A DNA stretch of 64,000 bases from Candidatus Kapaibacterium sp. (lineage in GTDB: Bacteria > Bacteroidota > Ignavibacteria > Kapaibacteriales > NICIL-2), in NCBI GenBank assembly GCA_025055755.1, contig JANWWF010000002.1, positions 62,001 through 126,000 of the forward strand, given 5' to 3'. A program made the position numbers and the translations under genes. Of the stretch, positions 17,590-26,454 are shown in pieces; the first letter of the stretch is position 1, and every line of letters starts with the position of its first letter. The notes below the pieces were generated by a model. It was not told the origin of the DNA, did not search any database, and saw only the letters and a program-made list of their open reading frames with translations.

Positions 17590-19059
17590 ATGCCAAGTCA
17601 CCTTTTTATCAAGAAATCCATCGCTCAACTCCAAAACGAAGCGGCGGGAGTAGGCGAGGCTTACACACTCAAACGTACATTGGGCGCACTAAATCTTGTT
17701 TTACTGGGTATTGGTGCAATCATTGGAGCTGGACTGTTTTCTCTGACGGGGATCGCTGCTGCCCACCATGCCGGTCCGGCAGTAACACTCTCGTATGTCC
17801 TTGCAGGGGTGGGTTGTGCTTTTGCAGCGCTCTGCTATGCGGAGTTTGCATCAATGATACCAATTGCCGGGAGCGCCTATACGTATGCGTATGCAACGAT
17901 GGGGGAACTAATCGCATGGATCATCGGGTGGGACTTAGTGCTGGAATATGCAGTGGGTGCTGCAACTGTTGCGGTGAGCTGGTCGCGTTATTTCTCGAAG
18001 TTGCTTGAGAGCTTTGGGATCAAGCTTCCTGCTGTGCTGATGATGTCCCCGTTTGAGCATCAAAATCTTGCTGATGGTAGTATTGTTTCCGGTGTGATAA
18101 ACCTCCCTGCTGTACTCATCATTGTCCTTATCTCTTTGCTTCTCATGCGAGGAACACGGGAGTCTGCACTGGCAAATGCCATCATTGTTGCCCTCAAAGT
18201 TGGAGTTGTGATTACTTTCATTGTGTTGGGATGGCAGTATATTGATCCAGGAAATTATGTTCCTTACGTTCCGCCAAACACAGGGGTATTTGGGCAATTC
18301 GGGTGGTCAGGAGTATTGACAGGGGCAGCAATAGTCTTTTTCGCCTTCATCGGCTTTGATGCAGTTTCCACAGCCGCCCAAGAAGCACGGAACCCGCAGA
18401 AGGATATGCCCATTGGGATTATTGGTTCCCTTGCGATCTGTACGGTTCTCTATGTCCTTTTTGCCCATGTGATGACGGGGTTGGAAAACTATAAGAACTT
18501 CGCTGGCGAGGCGGCTCCCGTTGCACGGGCAATTGCGAAAACGCCGTACCTGTGGCTACAGCAAGCTATCATCATTGCAATATTAGCAGGCTTTACCTCG
18601 GTGATTCTGGTAATGCTGTTGGGACAGTCGCGTGTGTTCTACTCTATTTCGAAAGATGGCTTGCTTCCGAAAATCTTTTCCGATATCCATCCGCGTTTTC
18701 GGACTCCATGGAAATCGAATGCATTGTTTGCAGTGTTTGTTGGCAGCTTGGCTGGCTTTCTTCCTATAACGGTTGTCGGTGAGATGACCAGCATCGGGAC
18801 GTTGTTTGCATTCATTCTCGTTAGTCTCGGTGTGCTGATTTTACGGTACACCCAGCCAGAAGCACCTCGAGCATTTCGGACACCGGGTGTACCCGTTGTT
18901 CCAATTCTGGGAGTGGTGACATGTGCGGTTATGATGTACAGTCTGCCGTGGGATACGTGGCTGCGCTTGGTTGTCTGGATGGCGATTGGTTTATTGATTT
19001 ACTTTACCTATGGCGTCAAGCGCAGTATTCTTCGCAAAACAGCAATCGCCCAAGGCTAA
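17590..19059 (+). CDS. APC family amino acid permease (cationic amino acid transporter-like)
   Basis: A 489-aa inner membrane transporter with about 12 predicted helices. The first helix has the APC signature IGAIIGAGLFSLTG, the unwound substrate site. Later come FFAFIGFDAVSTAAQEARNP, the conserved helix 6 segment, and PGVPVVPILG near the end. The sequence resembles CAT-type basic amino acid permeases, but the substrate is not certain. The ATG at 17590 follows GGAGG closely. It is 30 bp after topA and 12 bp before a second permease. Confidence 0.88.
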   Translation: MPSHLFIKKSIAQLQNEAAGVGEAYTLKRTLGALNLVLLGIGAIIGAGLFSLTGIAAAHHAGPAVTLSYVLAGVGCAFAALCYAEFASMIPIAGSAYTYAYATMGELIAWIIGWDLVLEYAVGAATVAVSWSRYFSKLLESFGIKLPAVLMMSPFEHQNLADGSIVSGVINLPAVLIIVLISLLLMRGTRESALANAIIVALKVGVVITFIVLGWQYIDPGNYVPYVPPNTGVFGQFGWSGVLTGAAIVFFAFIGFDAVSTAAQEARNPQKDMPIGIIGSLAICTVLYVLFAHVMTGLENYKNFAGEAAPVARAIAKTPYLWLQQAIIIAILAGFTSVILVMLLGQSRVFYSISKDGLLPKIFSDIHPRFRTPWKSNALFAVFVGSLAGFLPITVVGEMTSIGTLFAFILVSLGVLILRYTQPEAPRAFRTPGVPVVPILGVVTCAVMMYSLPWDTWLRLVVWMAIGLLIYFTYGVKRSILRKTAIAQG

Positions 19060-19071
19060 GGAGGCAACCGC

Positions 19072-20562
19072 ATGGAACAAGCTACCACGCACGGTGAATT
19101 CCGCCGGACAGTGACCTTACTTGATGCGACGATGGTCGTCGCAGGTATCATGATAGGCTCAGGGATATTCATTGTGAGTGCGGATATTGCTCGCACTGTT
19201 GGGGCAGCAGGGTGGTTACTTGTGGTATGGCTCATTACAGGGGTTCTCACCCTTATCGGTGCCCTCAGCTATGGAGAGCTTGCGGCAATGTTCCCAACTG
19301 CTGGGGGGCAGTACATTTACCTTCGAGAGGCATATAACCCTTTGATAGCATTTCTCTACGGGTGGACGTTCTTTCTTGTCATCCAAACCGGCTCAATAGC
19401 GGCTGTTGCCGTCGCATTTGCAAAGTTTACCGCGGTGCTTTTTCCAATTTTCAGCGAAACAAACATCCTTGTTCGAGTCGGAGTTGTGCAGATTTCGATG
19501 GCGCATGTGTTGGCTATTGCGGTCATTGTGATACTGACATGGCTTAATACCCGGGGAATACAACTTGGTACATTGGTACAAAATATCTTCACCTTTGGAA
19601 AGATTGGCTCGCTCATTGCTCTGATTGCCCTTGCATTTATTGGCTATAACCACGAGGCTATCGAAAAAAATCTTGCAACATTCTGGGATGCACAAACGGT
19701 ACGCATCACGGCAGAAGGAAAATTGGTGGTAACTACACTCAGTGGTATTGGACTAATTATTGCGTTAGCAGTGGCACAAGTTGGTTCGCTCTTTTCGAGC
19801 GACGGGTGGAACAATATCACTTTTGCTGCAAGTGAGGTAGTTCGTCCTCAGAGGACCATCCCACTGGCATTAGGGCTGGGAACGGTGATTGTGACTGTGC
19901 TGTACCTGTTGGTCAATGTGGCATACATCGTAACGCTCCCGGTGCAGGGAGTTCCTTCGGGGGCATCTCCTATGGAACAAGGAATACAGTTTGCCGCGGC
20001 AGATCGCGTAGGTGCTGCAGCTGCAGAGGTGATGTTCCCAGGTATCGGCGCAGCACTGATGGCAATTCTTATCATGATTTCCACGTTTGGCTGTGACAAT
20101 GGGATGATTTTAGCTGGTGCCCGTTGCTACTATGCCATGGCACAGGATGGATTGTTTTTTGCCAGTGTAGGGCAGCTTAATCGAATGGGGGCACCTGCCA
20201 CTGCACTTTGGGTACAAGCAGCGTGGTCAAGTCTGCTGTGCTTATCGGGTCGCTACAGCGATTTGCTCGATTATGTGGTTTTTGCAGTCCTGCTTTTTTA
20301 CGTGCTCACTGTTGCGGGCATATTCATTTTGCGCTGGCGCAAGCCAGATGTGCCCAGACCAGTTAAGGCTATTGGTTATCCGCTCCTTCCTGCACTCTAC
20401 ATCCTCGCAACAGCATTTATTTGTGTGGTGCTCCTTATTGAAAAACCGAACTACACTTATCCCGGTTTAGGAATTGTCTTTGCGGGGGTGCCAGTGTATT
20501 ACTTGTGGCAAGCTTTACTGCGTAAGCGGCACACGGAAGTAATACGCAAGCCCAACGGCTAA
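19072..20562 (+). CDS. APC superfamily amino acid permease
   Basis: A 496-aa transporter in tandem with the preceding permease, read from an ATG behind a strong AAGGAGG Shine-Dalgarno. It has the helix 1 motif VVAGIMIGSGIFIVS, AMFPTAGGQYIYLREAY in the helix 2-3 region as in LAT-type exchangers, and SSDGWNNITFAASEVVRPQR around helix 6. The two permeases are clearly diverged, so they probably carry different amino acids. Its last 48 bp overlap a convergent outer membrane protein gene. Confidence 0.88.
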   Translation: MEQATTHGEFRRTVTLLDATMVVAGIMIGSGIFIVSADIARTVGAAGWLLVVWLITGVLTLIGALSYGELAAMFPTAGGQYIYLREAYNPLIAFLYGWTFFLVIQTGSIAAVAVAFAKFTAVLFPIFSETNILVRVGVVQISMAHVLAIAVIVILTWLNTRGIQLGTLVQNIFTFGKIGSLIALIALAFIGYNHEAIEKNLATFWDAQTVRITAEGKLVVTTLSGIGLIIALAVAQVGSLFSSDGWNNITFAASEVVRPQRTIPLALGLGTVIVTVLYLLVNVAYIVTLPVQGVPSGASPMEQGIQFAAADRVGAAAAEVMFPGIGAALMAILIMISTFGCDNGMILAGARCYYAMAQDGLFFASVGQLNRMGAPATALWVQAAWSSLLCLSGRYSDLLDYVVFAVLLFYVLTVAGIFILRWRKPDVPRPVKAIGYPLLPALYILATAFICVVLLIEKPNYTYPGLGIVFAGVPVYYLWQALLRKRHTEVIRKPNG

Positions 20563-21267
20563 TGAGGCAGGACGGGGGTTGTTGCTTGCACTCGGTGAGA
20601 TATTATCATCCCAGCTGTAGCGATACGTCTTGTAGTCGGAGTATACTCTGCTGAGTGCATAGCCAGCCATAAGGTAGAGGTTCAGGTGTCCTGTAGAGTG
20701 TTCCCAAATGGGAAAATTGCCACCGATGCGAACTTCTACCAAGGTAGAAAGTTCATCACTGGAGAGTTCGGTACGGTTAGGGTCAGTGGTAAGTGGCATT
20801 GTTCGTCCGCTTTGGCTTTTACCGTGGCCACGCGGGGAAAGACCAAGATTAACCCCCAACACGATGCCACTAAGGTTTAGATGGGGAAAAATGTTCACGT
20901 AACTGTACTGCTCGACGATAGTGTTATCGTCGTTTGCTGCTGTTAATGGCTTATTGATGTAGGTGTATGTTGCATAGCCCAGATCGAGTCCTATACCAAG
21001 GCGACCACCCGCTTGAAAGGGTGCAAACACTGATACACCGAAATCGGGGAGAGAATTGATATTGACGTCAGTCATACGACCTTTTGCAACAGCAGTGTTG
21101 ACCCCTGCTTTTGCCAGGATGTAAGCCCCTATTGAGAGGCGATAGGGAGTAGAGCTTGATCCCGTTTGTGGAGCATTCTCCTGAGCTGGGCGGAGAGTTT
21201 GCTGAGGTATTTGTGCAATGCAAACTGTGCTGAACCATGCAACGATAACGAGCACTCGTGGTATCAT
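20515..21267 (-). CDS. putative outer membrane beta-barrel protein
   Basis: A 250-aa protein with a signal peptide (MIPRVLVIVAWFSTVCIAQ) and a mature part of alternating amphipathic strands such as FGVSVFAPFQAGGRLGIGLD and SLAVGLAYYFRVPL at the C-terminus, which ends near an aromatic as beta-barrels often do. The family is not recognised. It overlaps the permease end by 48 bp on the opposite strand. Confidence 0.65.
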   Translation of the reverse strand: MIPRVLVIVAWFSTVCIAQIPQQTLRPAQENAPQTGSSSTPYRLSIGAYILAKAGVNTAVAKGRMTDVNINSLPDFGVSVFAPFQAGGRLGIGLDLGYATYTYINKPLTAANDDNTIVEQYSYVNIFPHLNLSGIVLGVNLGLSPRGHGKSQSGRTMPLTTDPNRTELSSDELSTLVEVRIGGNFPIWEHSTGHLNLYLMAGYALSRVYSDYKTYRYSWDDNISPSASNNPRPASLAVGLAYYFRVPLTQ

Positions 21268-21308
21268 ACGTTACTTCGATAGGCAAATATTCAACAATGC
21301 ACCGGCTG

Positions 21309-21316
21309 CAAACATA
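21309..21316 (-). promoter_or_regulatory. candidate -7 element of the outer membrane protein gene
   Basis: The minus strand reads TATGTTTG, an exact TAnnTTTG match about 41 nt before the start at 21267. A TTG lies 24 nt further upstream, longer than the ideal 19-21 nt. Confidence 0.4.
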
Positions 21317-21351
21317 AGATTGTGTTCTAGTTCCTCCCAGCAAGGCATCCG

Positions 21352-21359
21352 TAATTTTG
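21352..21359 (+). promoter_or_regulatory. candidate -7 element upstream of sdhC
   Basis: TAATTTTG, an exact TAnnTTTG match, 55 nt upstream of the sdhC ATG in the intergenic space shared with the divergent outer membrane protein gene. No TTG at the ideal spacing. Confidence 0.35.
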
Positions 21360-21414
21360 GAACGATATAGTTTGTGAAGTTGTTTTTTGTCGTTGCAAAA
21401 AGCATAGACATAGT

Positions 21415-22110
21415 ATGAACGATTCAGCGATGCTTCGAACAACGGTAATGCAAAAATCCGTTGTGGCGATAACAGGACTGGTGATGGTGTTATTCTTGAT
21501 TGCGCATCTGAGCGGCAACTTACTTGTATTTGCTGGTCCCGACGCAATCAATAGTTATGCTGCAGGGCTGCGTGATGTTTCAGCACTTCTCTGGACTGCA
21601 CGGATAGTATTGTTGGCAAGTCTGGTGTTGCACGTGTACTTCACTGTTCGGTTGCGTCAACTCTCCCGAGAGGCTCGACCAATCCAGTATCGTATGCAGC
21701 GATATGAAGCATCCACGTTTGCATCGCGGACCATGTTGATTTCAGGCTTGGTGATTTTTAGTTACGTCGCGTTTCACTTAGCACACTTCACCTGGGGAAA
21801 GATATATCCGCAATACTATGCAGCTACATATTTCCTCGATGGTCGTGGCCCTGTGCACGACGTCTATTCGATGGTTGTTCGAAGTTTTCAGGAGTGGTGG
21901 ATTTCAGCTTTGTACATCGTCGCAGTAACATTTGTAATGATCCATCTTGTTCATGCTACACAAAGCGCTCTCCAAACACTTGGCATATATCATAAGCGAT
22001 ACGTCCACTCTATCCGAAAAGCCAGTATAGCACTGGCAATTGTGCTCTGGGTAGGATATGTTTTGATACCGCTTGCATCATTGACACGTATCCTCAAACC
22101 GTTGACGTAA
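21415..22110 (+). CDS. sdhC: succinate dehydrogenase cytochrome b subunit (b558 family)
   Basis: A 231-aa membrane anchor with five hydrophobic segments, typical of the single-polypeptide b558 anchor found in Bacteroidota and Bacillus. It binds two haems and passes electrons to menaquinone. Landmarks are MQKSVVAITGLVMVLFLIAH near the start, the paired His-containing helices (SGLVIFSYVAFHLAHF, and VMIHLVHATQSAL), and GIYHKRY. It heads an sdhCAB operon. Confidence 0.92.
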   Translation: MNDSAMLRTTVMQKSVVAITGLVMVLFLIAHLSGNLLVFAGPDAINSYAAGLRDVSALLWTARIVLLASLVLHVYFTVRLRQLSREARPIQYRMQRYEASTFASRTMLISGLVIFSYVAFHLAHFTWGKIYPQYYAATYFLDGRGPVHDVYSMVVRSFQEWWISALYIVAVTFVMIHLVHATQSALQTLGIYHKRYVHSIRKASIALAIVLWVGYVLIPLASLTRILKPLT

Positions 22111-22129
22111 CACATTGAACTAATCCGCT

Positions 22130-24043
22130 ATGAAACTTGATCCGAAGATACCGTCAGGTCCGCTTGAGGAAAAATGGACACGCTATCGTAGTGAAGTCAA
22201 GCTCGTAAGCCCTGCAAATAAACGCAAATTCAAGGTACTGGTTGTTGGTACTGGGCTTGCCGGTGCTTCTGCTGCAGCAACGCTTGCAGAGCTTGGATAC
22301 AACGTACATGTCTTTACCTACCACGATTCTCCACGTCGTGCGCACTCGATTGCTGCGCAAGGAGGAATCAACGCAGCAAAGAACTATCCGAACGATGGGG
22401 ATAGTGTCTGGCGGCTTTTTTACGATACTATCAAGGGTGGAGATTTTCGAGCTCGTGAAGCAAATGTCTATCGCCTTGCAGAAGTCAGCGCCAACATTAT
22501 TGATCAATGCGTTGCGCAAGGGGTGCCCTTTGCACGAGAGTATAGTGGGTATTTGGACAACCGCTCCTTTGGAGGAGCACAGGTGTCCCGCACGTTCTAC
22601 GCTCGTGGGCAAACGGGACAACAGCTGCTGCTCGGTGCTTACCAGGCACTCATGCGAATGGTAGATGCTGGTCGCGTGACGTTATGGACGCGAGAGGAGA
22701 TGCTTGACCTTGTGGTTATCGATGGGCATGCAAAGGGGATTATCACACGAAACTTAGTCACAGGGGAAATTCGCCGCCATGCCGGAGATGCAGTTTTACT
22801 GTGTACTGGTGGCTACAGCAACGTGTTCTTTTTGTCAACAAACGCAAAAAATTCAAACGTAACCGCGACATACCGTGCCTACAAGCGCGGGGCAGGATTT
22901 GCAAATCCCTGCTTTACACAGATTCATCCGACATGTATTCCGCCCAGCGGAGAGTATCAATCAAAGCTAACATTGATGAGTGAGTCCTTGCGCAATGACG
23001 GGCGCATTTGGGTACCGAAAAAGGCAGGAGACAAGCGTCCGCCGAATGAAATCCCAGAAGATGAGCGGGATTACTACCTTGAGCGCCTCTACCCCAGCTA
23101 TGGGAATCTTACCCCTCGTGATATCGCTTCACGCGCAGCAAAGCGCGTCTGCGATGAAGGGCGGGGAGTTGGTCCTGGTGGACTTGGTGTTTATCTGGAT
23201 TTCTCTGATGCTATTAAACGGCTTGGGCGAGAAGTTATCGAGCAACGCTACGGAAATCTTTTTGAAATGTATGAGCGCATCACTGGCGAAAATCCATACG
23301 AGGTGCCAATGCGCATTTACCCTGCTCCTCACTACACAATGGGAGGGCTATGGGTTGATTACAACTTGATGAGCACTATTCCCGGCCTGCATGTGTTGGG
23401 CGAAGCAAACTTTTCAGACCACGGCGCTAACCGACTTGGTGCATCTGCACTTATGCAAGGATTAGCTGACGGCTACTTTATCATACCCTACACGCTTGGG
23501 CATTACTTTGCTTCCTATCCAAAGATGGATGTCACAACAGATCATCCAGAATTTCAGCGAGCCGAGGAAGAAGTGCGTGCGCGACTAGCAAAGCTTCTTT
23601 CCATCAAGGGGCATCGAACAGTGATGTCCTTCCATCGTGAATTGGGGAAGCTTATGTGGGATGCATGTGGAATGTCCCGTAATGCCGAGGGACTTCGTGC
23701 TGCATTGAAGCGTATCCCGGAGTTACGGGCAGAGTTCTGGGAAAATGTCAACGTTGTTGGTAGTGGAGAAGAGCTCAACCAAAACCTTGAGTATGCCGGT
23801 CGTGTCGCCGATTATTTGGAATTTGCTGAGCTGATGTGCCTGGATGCACTCACACGCGAAGAGTCATGTGGATGCCACTTCCGCGAAGAGTATCAGACGC
23901 CCGATGGCGAAGCGCTACGCAATGACAACGACTTTGCTCATGTCGCTGTTTGGGAATATACCGGCCCAGACTCTCCACCAAAGCTTCATAAGGAACCCTT
24001 GGTATTCGAAAATGTCAAACTTACCGTTCGAAGTTATAAGTAA
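22130..24043 (+). CDS. sdhA: succinate dehydrogenase/fumarate reductase flavoprotein subunit
   Basis: A 637-aa catalytic subunit with covalent FAD. It shows the FAD-binding [20 protein letters not shown], then [18 protein letters not shown] with the flavinylated His region, [15 protein letters not shown], and the active-site block [11 protein letters not shown] with [20 protein letters not shown]. The length and the GLWVDYN type fit the Bacteroidota SdhA class that pairs with b558 anchors. It is 19 bp after sdhC; its stop overlaps the sdhB start (TAATG). Confidence 0.96.
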   Translation: MKLDPKIPSGPLEEKWTRYRSEVKLVSPANKRKFKVLVVGTGLAGASAAATLAELGYNVHVFTYHDSPRRAHSIAAQGGINAAKNYPNDGDSVWRLFYDTIKGGDFRAREANVYRLAEVSANIIDQCVAQGVPFAREYSGYLDNRSFGGAQVSRTFYARGQTGQQLLLGAYQALMRMVDAGRVTLWTREEMLDLVVIDGHAKGIITRNLVTGEIRRHAGDAVLLCTGGYSNVFFLSTNAKNSNVTATYRAYKRGAGFANPCFTQIHPTCIPPSGEYQSKLTLMSESLRNDGRIWVPKKAGDKRPPNEIPEDERDYYLERLYPSYGNLTPRDIASRAAKRVCDEGRGVGPGGLGVYLDFSDAIKRLGREVIEQRYGNLFEMYERITGENPYEVPMRIYPAPHYTMGGLWVDYNLMSTIPGLHVLGEANFSDHGANRLGASALMQGLADGYFIIPYTLGHYFASYPKMDVTTDHPEFQRAEEEVRARLAKLLSIKGHRTVMSFHRELGKLMWDACGMSRNAEGLRAALKRIPELRAEFWENVNVVGSGEELNQNLEYAGRVADYLEFAELMCLDALTREESCGCHFREEYQTPDGEALRNDNDFAHVAVWEYTGPDSPPKLHKEPLVFENVKLTVRSYK

Positions 24044-24801
24044 TGAAGATCACATTGCACGTATGGAGACAGCCAGGACCGCAGGCTCAAGGCCGATTTG
24101 AAACGTATACCCTTGATAACATAAGCCCGCACATGAGCTTCCTGGAAATGCTCGATGTGCTCAACGAGCAGCTGGTGACAGAAGGCAAGGAGCCTGTCGC
24201 ATTCGAGCATGATTGCCGAGAAGGTATTTGCGGCTCGTGTGGAATGGTCATCAATGGTCGTCCTCATGGACCGCGCCGCCGAACAACAGCATGTCAGCTC
24301 CACATGCGCATGTTCAACGATGGCGATGAAATCTGGATCGAGCCGTGGAGAGCTCGAGCGTTCCCGGTTATCAAAGACCTTATCGTCGATCGAAGCGCCT
24401 TCGATCGCATAATTGCTGCGGGCGGCTATATCAGCTGCCATACGGGCGGTGTTCCTGACGCAAATGCTATTCCGGTTCCCAAGCCAGCTGCTGATCGTGC
24501 TTTCGATGCGGCTGCGTGCATTGGCTGTGGAGCCTGTGTCGCCGCTTGTCCTAACGCTTCGGCAATGCTCTTTGTGGCTGCGAAAATTGCACACCTGGGT
24601 TCTTTACCTCAAGGGCAGCCAGAACGCTATCGTCGAGTGCGACGAATGGTTGCTCAGATGGAAGCAGAAGGATTTGGTCACTGCAGCAATCACTACGAAT
24701 GCGAGGCAGCATGTCCCAAGGGTATTAGTGTCGAATACATTGCCCAGCTCAATCGTGATCTGCGGCGTGCAGAGCTTATCGGCGAAGAAGTAATGCCGTA
24801 A
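24043..24801 (+). CDS. sdhB: succinate dehydrogenase iron-sulfur subunit
   Basis: A 252-aa subunit that relays electrons from FAD to haem. The 2Fe-2S ligands are [10 protein letters not shown] plus TTACQLHM; the 4Fe-4S cluster uses [12 protein letters not shown]; and the 3Fe-4S cluster uses [15 protein letters not shown]. All expected cysteines are present. The ATG shares one base with the sdhA stop (TAATG), so translation is coupled. Confidence 0.96.
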   Translation: MKITLHVWRQPGPQAQGRFETYTLDNISPHMSFLEMLDVLNEQLVTEGKEPVAFEHDCREGICGSCGMVINGRPHGPRRRTTACQLHMRMFNDGDEIWIEPWRARAFPVIKDLIVDRSAFDRIIAAGGYISCHTGGVPDANAIPVPKPAADRAFDAAACIGCGACVAACPNASAMLFVAAKIAHLGSLPQGQPERYRRVRRMVAQMEAEGFGHCSNHYECEAACPKGISVEYIAQLNRDLRRAELIGEEVMP

Positions 24802-24832
24802 CCTGATCCTCTCTCAACACGACGCCAGAGCA

Positions 24833-25867
24833 ATGGCACAACGATCCTCTCCAATTCGAAATCCCCAGCGGACTGGAGAAGATGAGCTGGATGTATCACT
24901 CCGTCCAGCCCGCTTTATCGAATTTCGTGGGCAGAAGAAGATACTCGACAACCTGAAAGTCTACATCGCCGCAGCCCGTAAACGAGGAGAGCCACTTGAT
25001 CATGTACTCTTCATTGGTCCGCCAGGACTGGGGAAAACCACTCTGAGCTACATCATTGCCAACGAGATGGGATGCTCCATCAAAACAACCAGCGGACCAG
25101 TTCTTGAGAAACCTGGTGATCTGGCTGGGCTCCTGACCAATCTCAATGAAGGTGATATCCTTTTCATCGACGAAATCCATTCTCTCTCACGCGTCATCGA
25201 AGAGTATCTGTATTCTGCGATGGAAGATTTCCGGATCGACATCATAATTGACAGTGGTCCGGCTGCCCGTTCCATCCAAATAACGCTGCCTCGGTTTACC
25301 TTGATTGGTGCAACAACGCGAGCAGGTCTTATCAGTGCACCTCTCCGCTCCCGCTTTGGGATTGTCAATCGGCTGGATTACTATGATGCAGAGGAGCTCT
25401 TTCACATTGTTGTGCGCTCTGCAACAATCTTGGGAGTGCCGATTGAAGAGGAAGCAGCGATGGAAATAGCGCGTCGCTCACGAGGCACACCACGGATTGC
25501 TAACCGTTTACTTCGCCGAACTCGGGATTTTGCTGACGTTCATGGTGCAGGTATCATTACCAGAGAAATTGCACTCATGACACTCGATGCACTGGAAGTA
25601 GATAGCCGCGGTCTGGACGAGATGGACAAAACGATTCTTCTAACCATCATCGAAAAGTTCAATGGAGGCCCTGTCGGGCTCAATGCTCTTGCTGTAGCGG
25701 TGGGAGAAGATGCAGGTACGATCGAGGAAGTGTATGAACCTTTTCTTATCCGCGAGGGTTTTCTCAATCGTACTCCGCGTGGGCGTGAAGTAACACCGCT
25801 TGCGTATCGCCATTTCGGGATGAGTCCTCCTGGTGCAATGTTACCACTATTTAGCTCCGAAGGGTGA
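24833..25867 (+). CDS. ruvB: Holliday junction branch migration ATPase RuvB
   Basis: At 344 aa it is full length. It shows [12 protein letters not shown] at the start, Walker [12 protein letters not shown], Walker [11 protein letters not shown], sensor 1 [12 protein letters not shown], and the C-terminal winged helix ([20 protein letters not shown]). It drives branch migration with RuvA; ruvA and ruvC are not in the window. The stop TGA overlaps the GTG start of the next gene. Confidence 0.96.
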   Translation: MAQRSSPIRNPQRTGEDELDVSLRPARFIEFRGQKKILDNLKVYIAAARKRGEPLDHVLFIGPPGLGKTTLSYIIANEMGCSIKTTSGPVLEKPGDLAGLLTNLNEGDILFIDEIHSLSRVIEEYLYSAMEDFRIDIIIDSGPAARSIQITLPRFTLIGATTRAGLISAPLRSRFGIVNRLDYYDAEELFHIVVRSATILGVPIEEEAAMEIARRSRGTPRIANRLLRRTRDFADVHGAGIITREIALMTLDALEVDSRGLDEMDKTILLTIIEKFNGGPVGLNALAVAVGEDAGTIEEVYEPFLIREGFLNRTPRGREVTPLAYRHFGMSPPGAMLPLFSSEG

Positions 25868-26412
25868 ATCGGTGTCGTATCGTTTTTTTTGACCGCGATG
25901 GGATTGTCAACAAGCGTATCGTAGGAGACTACGTTCGATTGCCGGCAGAATTTGTCTTTTGCGAGGGTTTCTTCCCTTTGTTCCGATGGGTCAAAGAAGC
26001 AGGATATCGGGCTATCATTGTCTCTAACCAGCAAGGAGTTGCAAAGGGGATCATGAGTCACGAGCAGTTATGGTCATTGACCGCCTGGATGCAAGAGCGC
26101 GTGTACCATTACACTGGCTACAAGTTTGATGATATCTACTACTGTACTGAGCTTGATACGCCCGCAGCTCAGTGTCGGAAGCCACGCCCAACAATGCTTT
26201 TGGAAGCATTGGCAAAATGGAACGGTGATGCTACCCAATCATGGATGATTGGAGATATGCCCAGCGACGTTGAAGCCGCTACTGGGGCAGGCGTTCGCGC
26301 GATACTTGTTGGGGATTACGCCCTCTCTGATGCTCCTACTGCATATGCAATCGTTCCAACCTTAGCGGAGTGCTTAGCGCTACTCCAAGCCGAAAGCAAA
26401 GTACATCACTAA
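25864..26412 (+). CDS. gmhB: HAD-IIIA phosphatase, D-glycero-D-manno-heptose-1,7-bisphosphate 7-phosphatase-like
   Basis: A 182-aa HAD hydrolase. Motif I is [11 protein letters not shown] (catalytic Asp pair), motif II is [12 protein letters not shown], and motif IV is [13 protein letters not shown]. This pattern with [10 protein letters not shown] matches the GmhB/HisB-N subgroup that removes the C7 phosphate of heptose bisphosphate in ADP-heptose synthesis. The zinc-loop cysteines of classical GmhB are only partly present, so another sugar phosphate is possible. The start is GTG in a GTGA overlap with ruvB. hldD at the window start fits the same pathway. Confidence 0.75.
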   Translation: MNRCRIVFFDRDGIVNKRIVGDYVRLPAEFVFCEGFFPLFRWVKEAGYRAIIVSNQQGVAKGIMSHEQLWSLTAWMQERVYHYTGYKFDDIYYCTELDTPAAQCRKPRPTMLLEALAKWNGDATQSWMIGDMPSDVEAATGAGVRAILVGDYALSDAPTAYAIVPTLAECLALLQAESKVHH

Positions 26413-26454
26413 CGCAGACCTTGTCACAAATACCTTTACCGCAGTTAGCTGCAG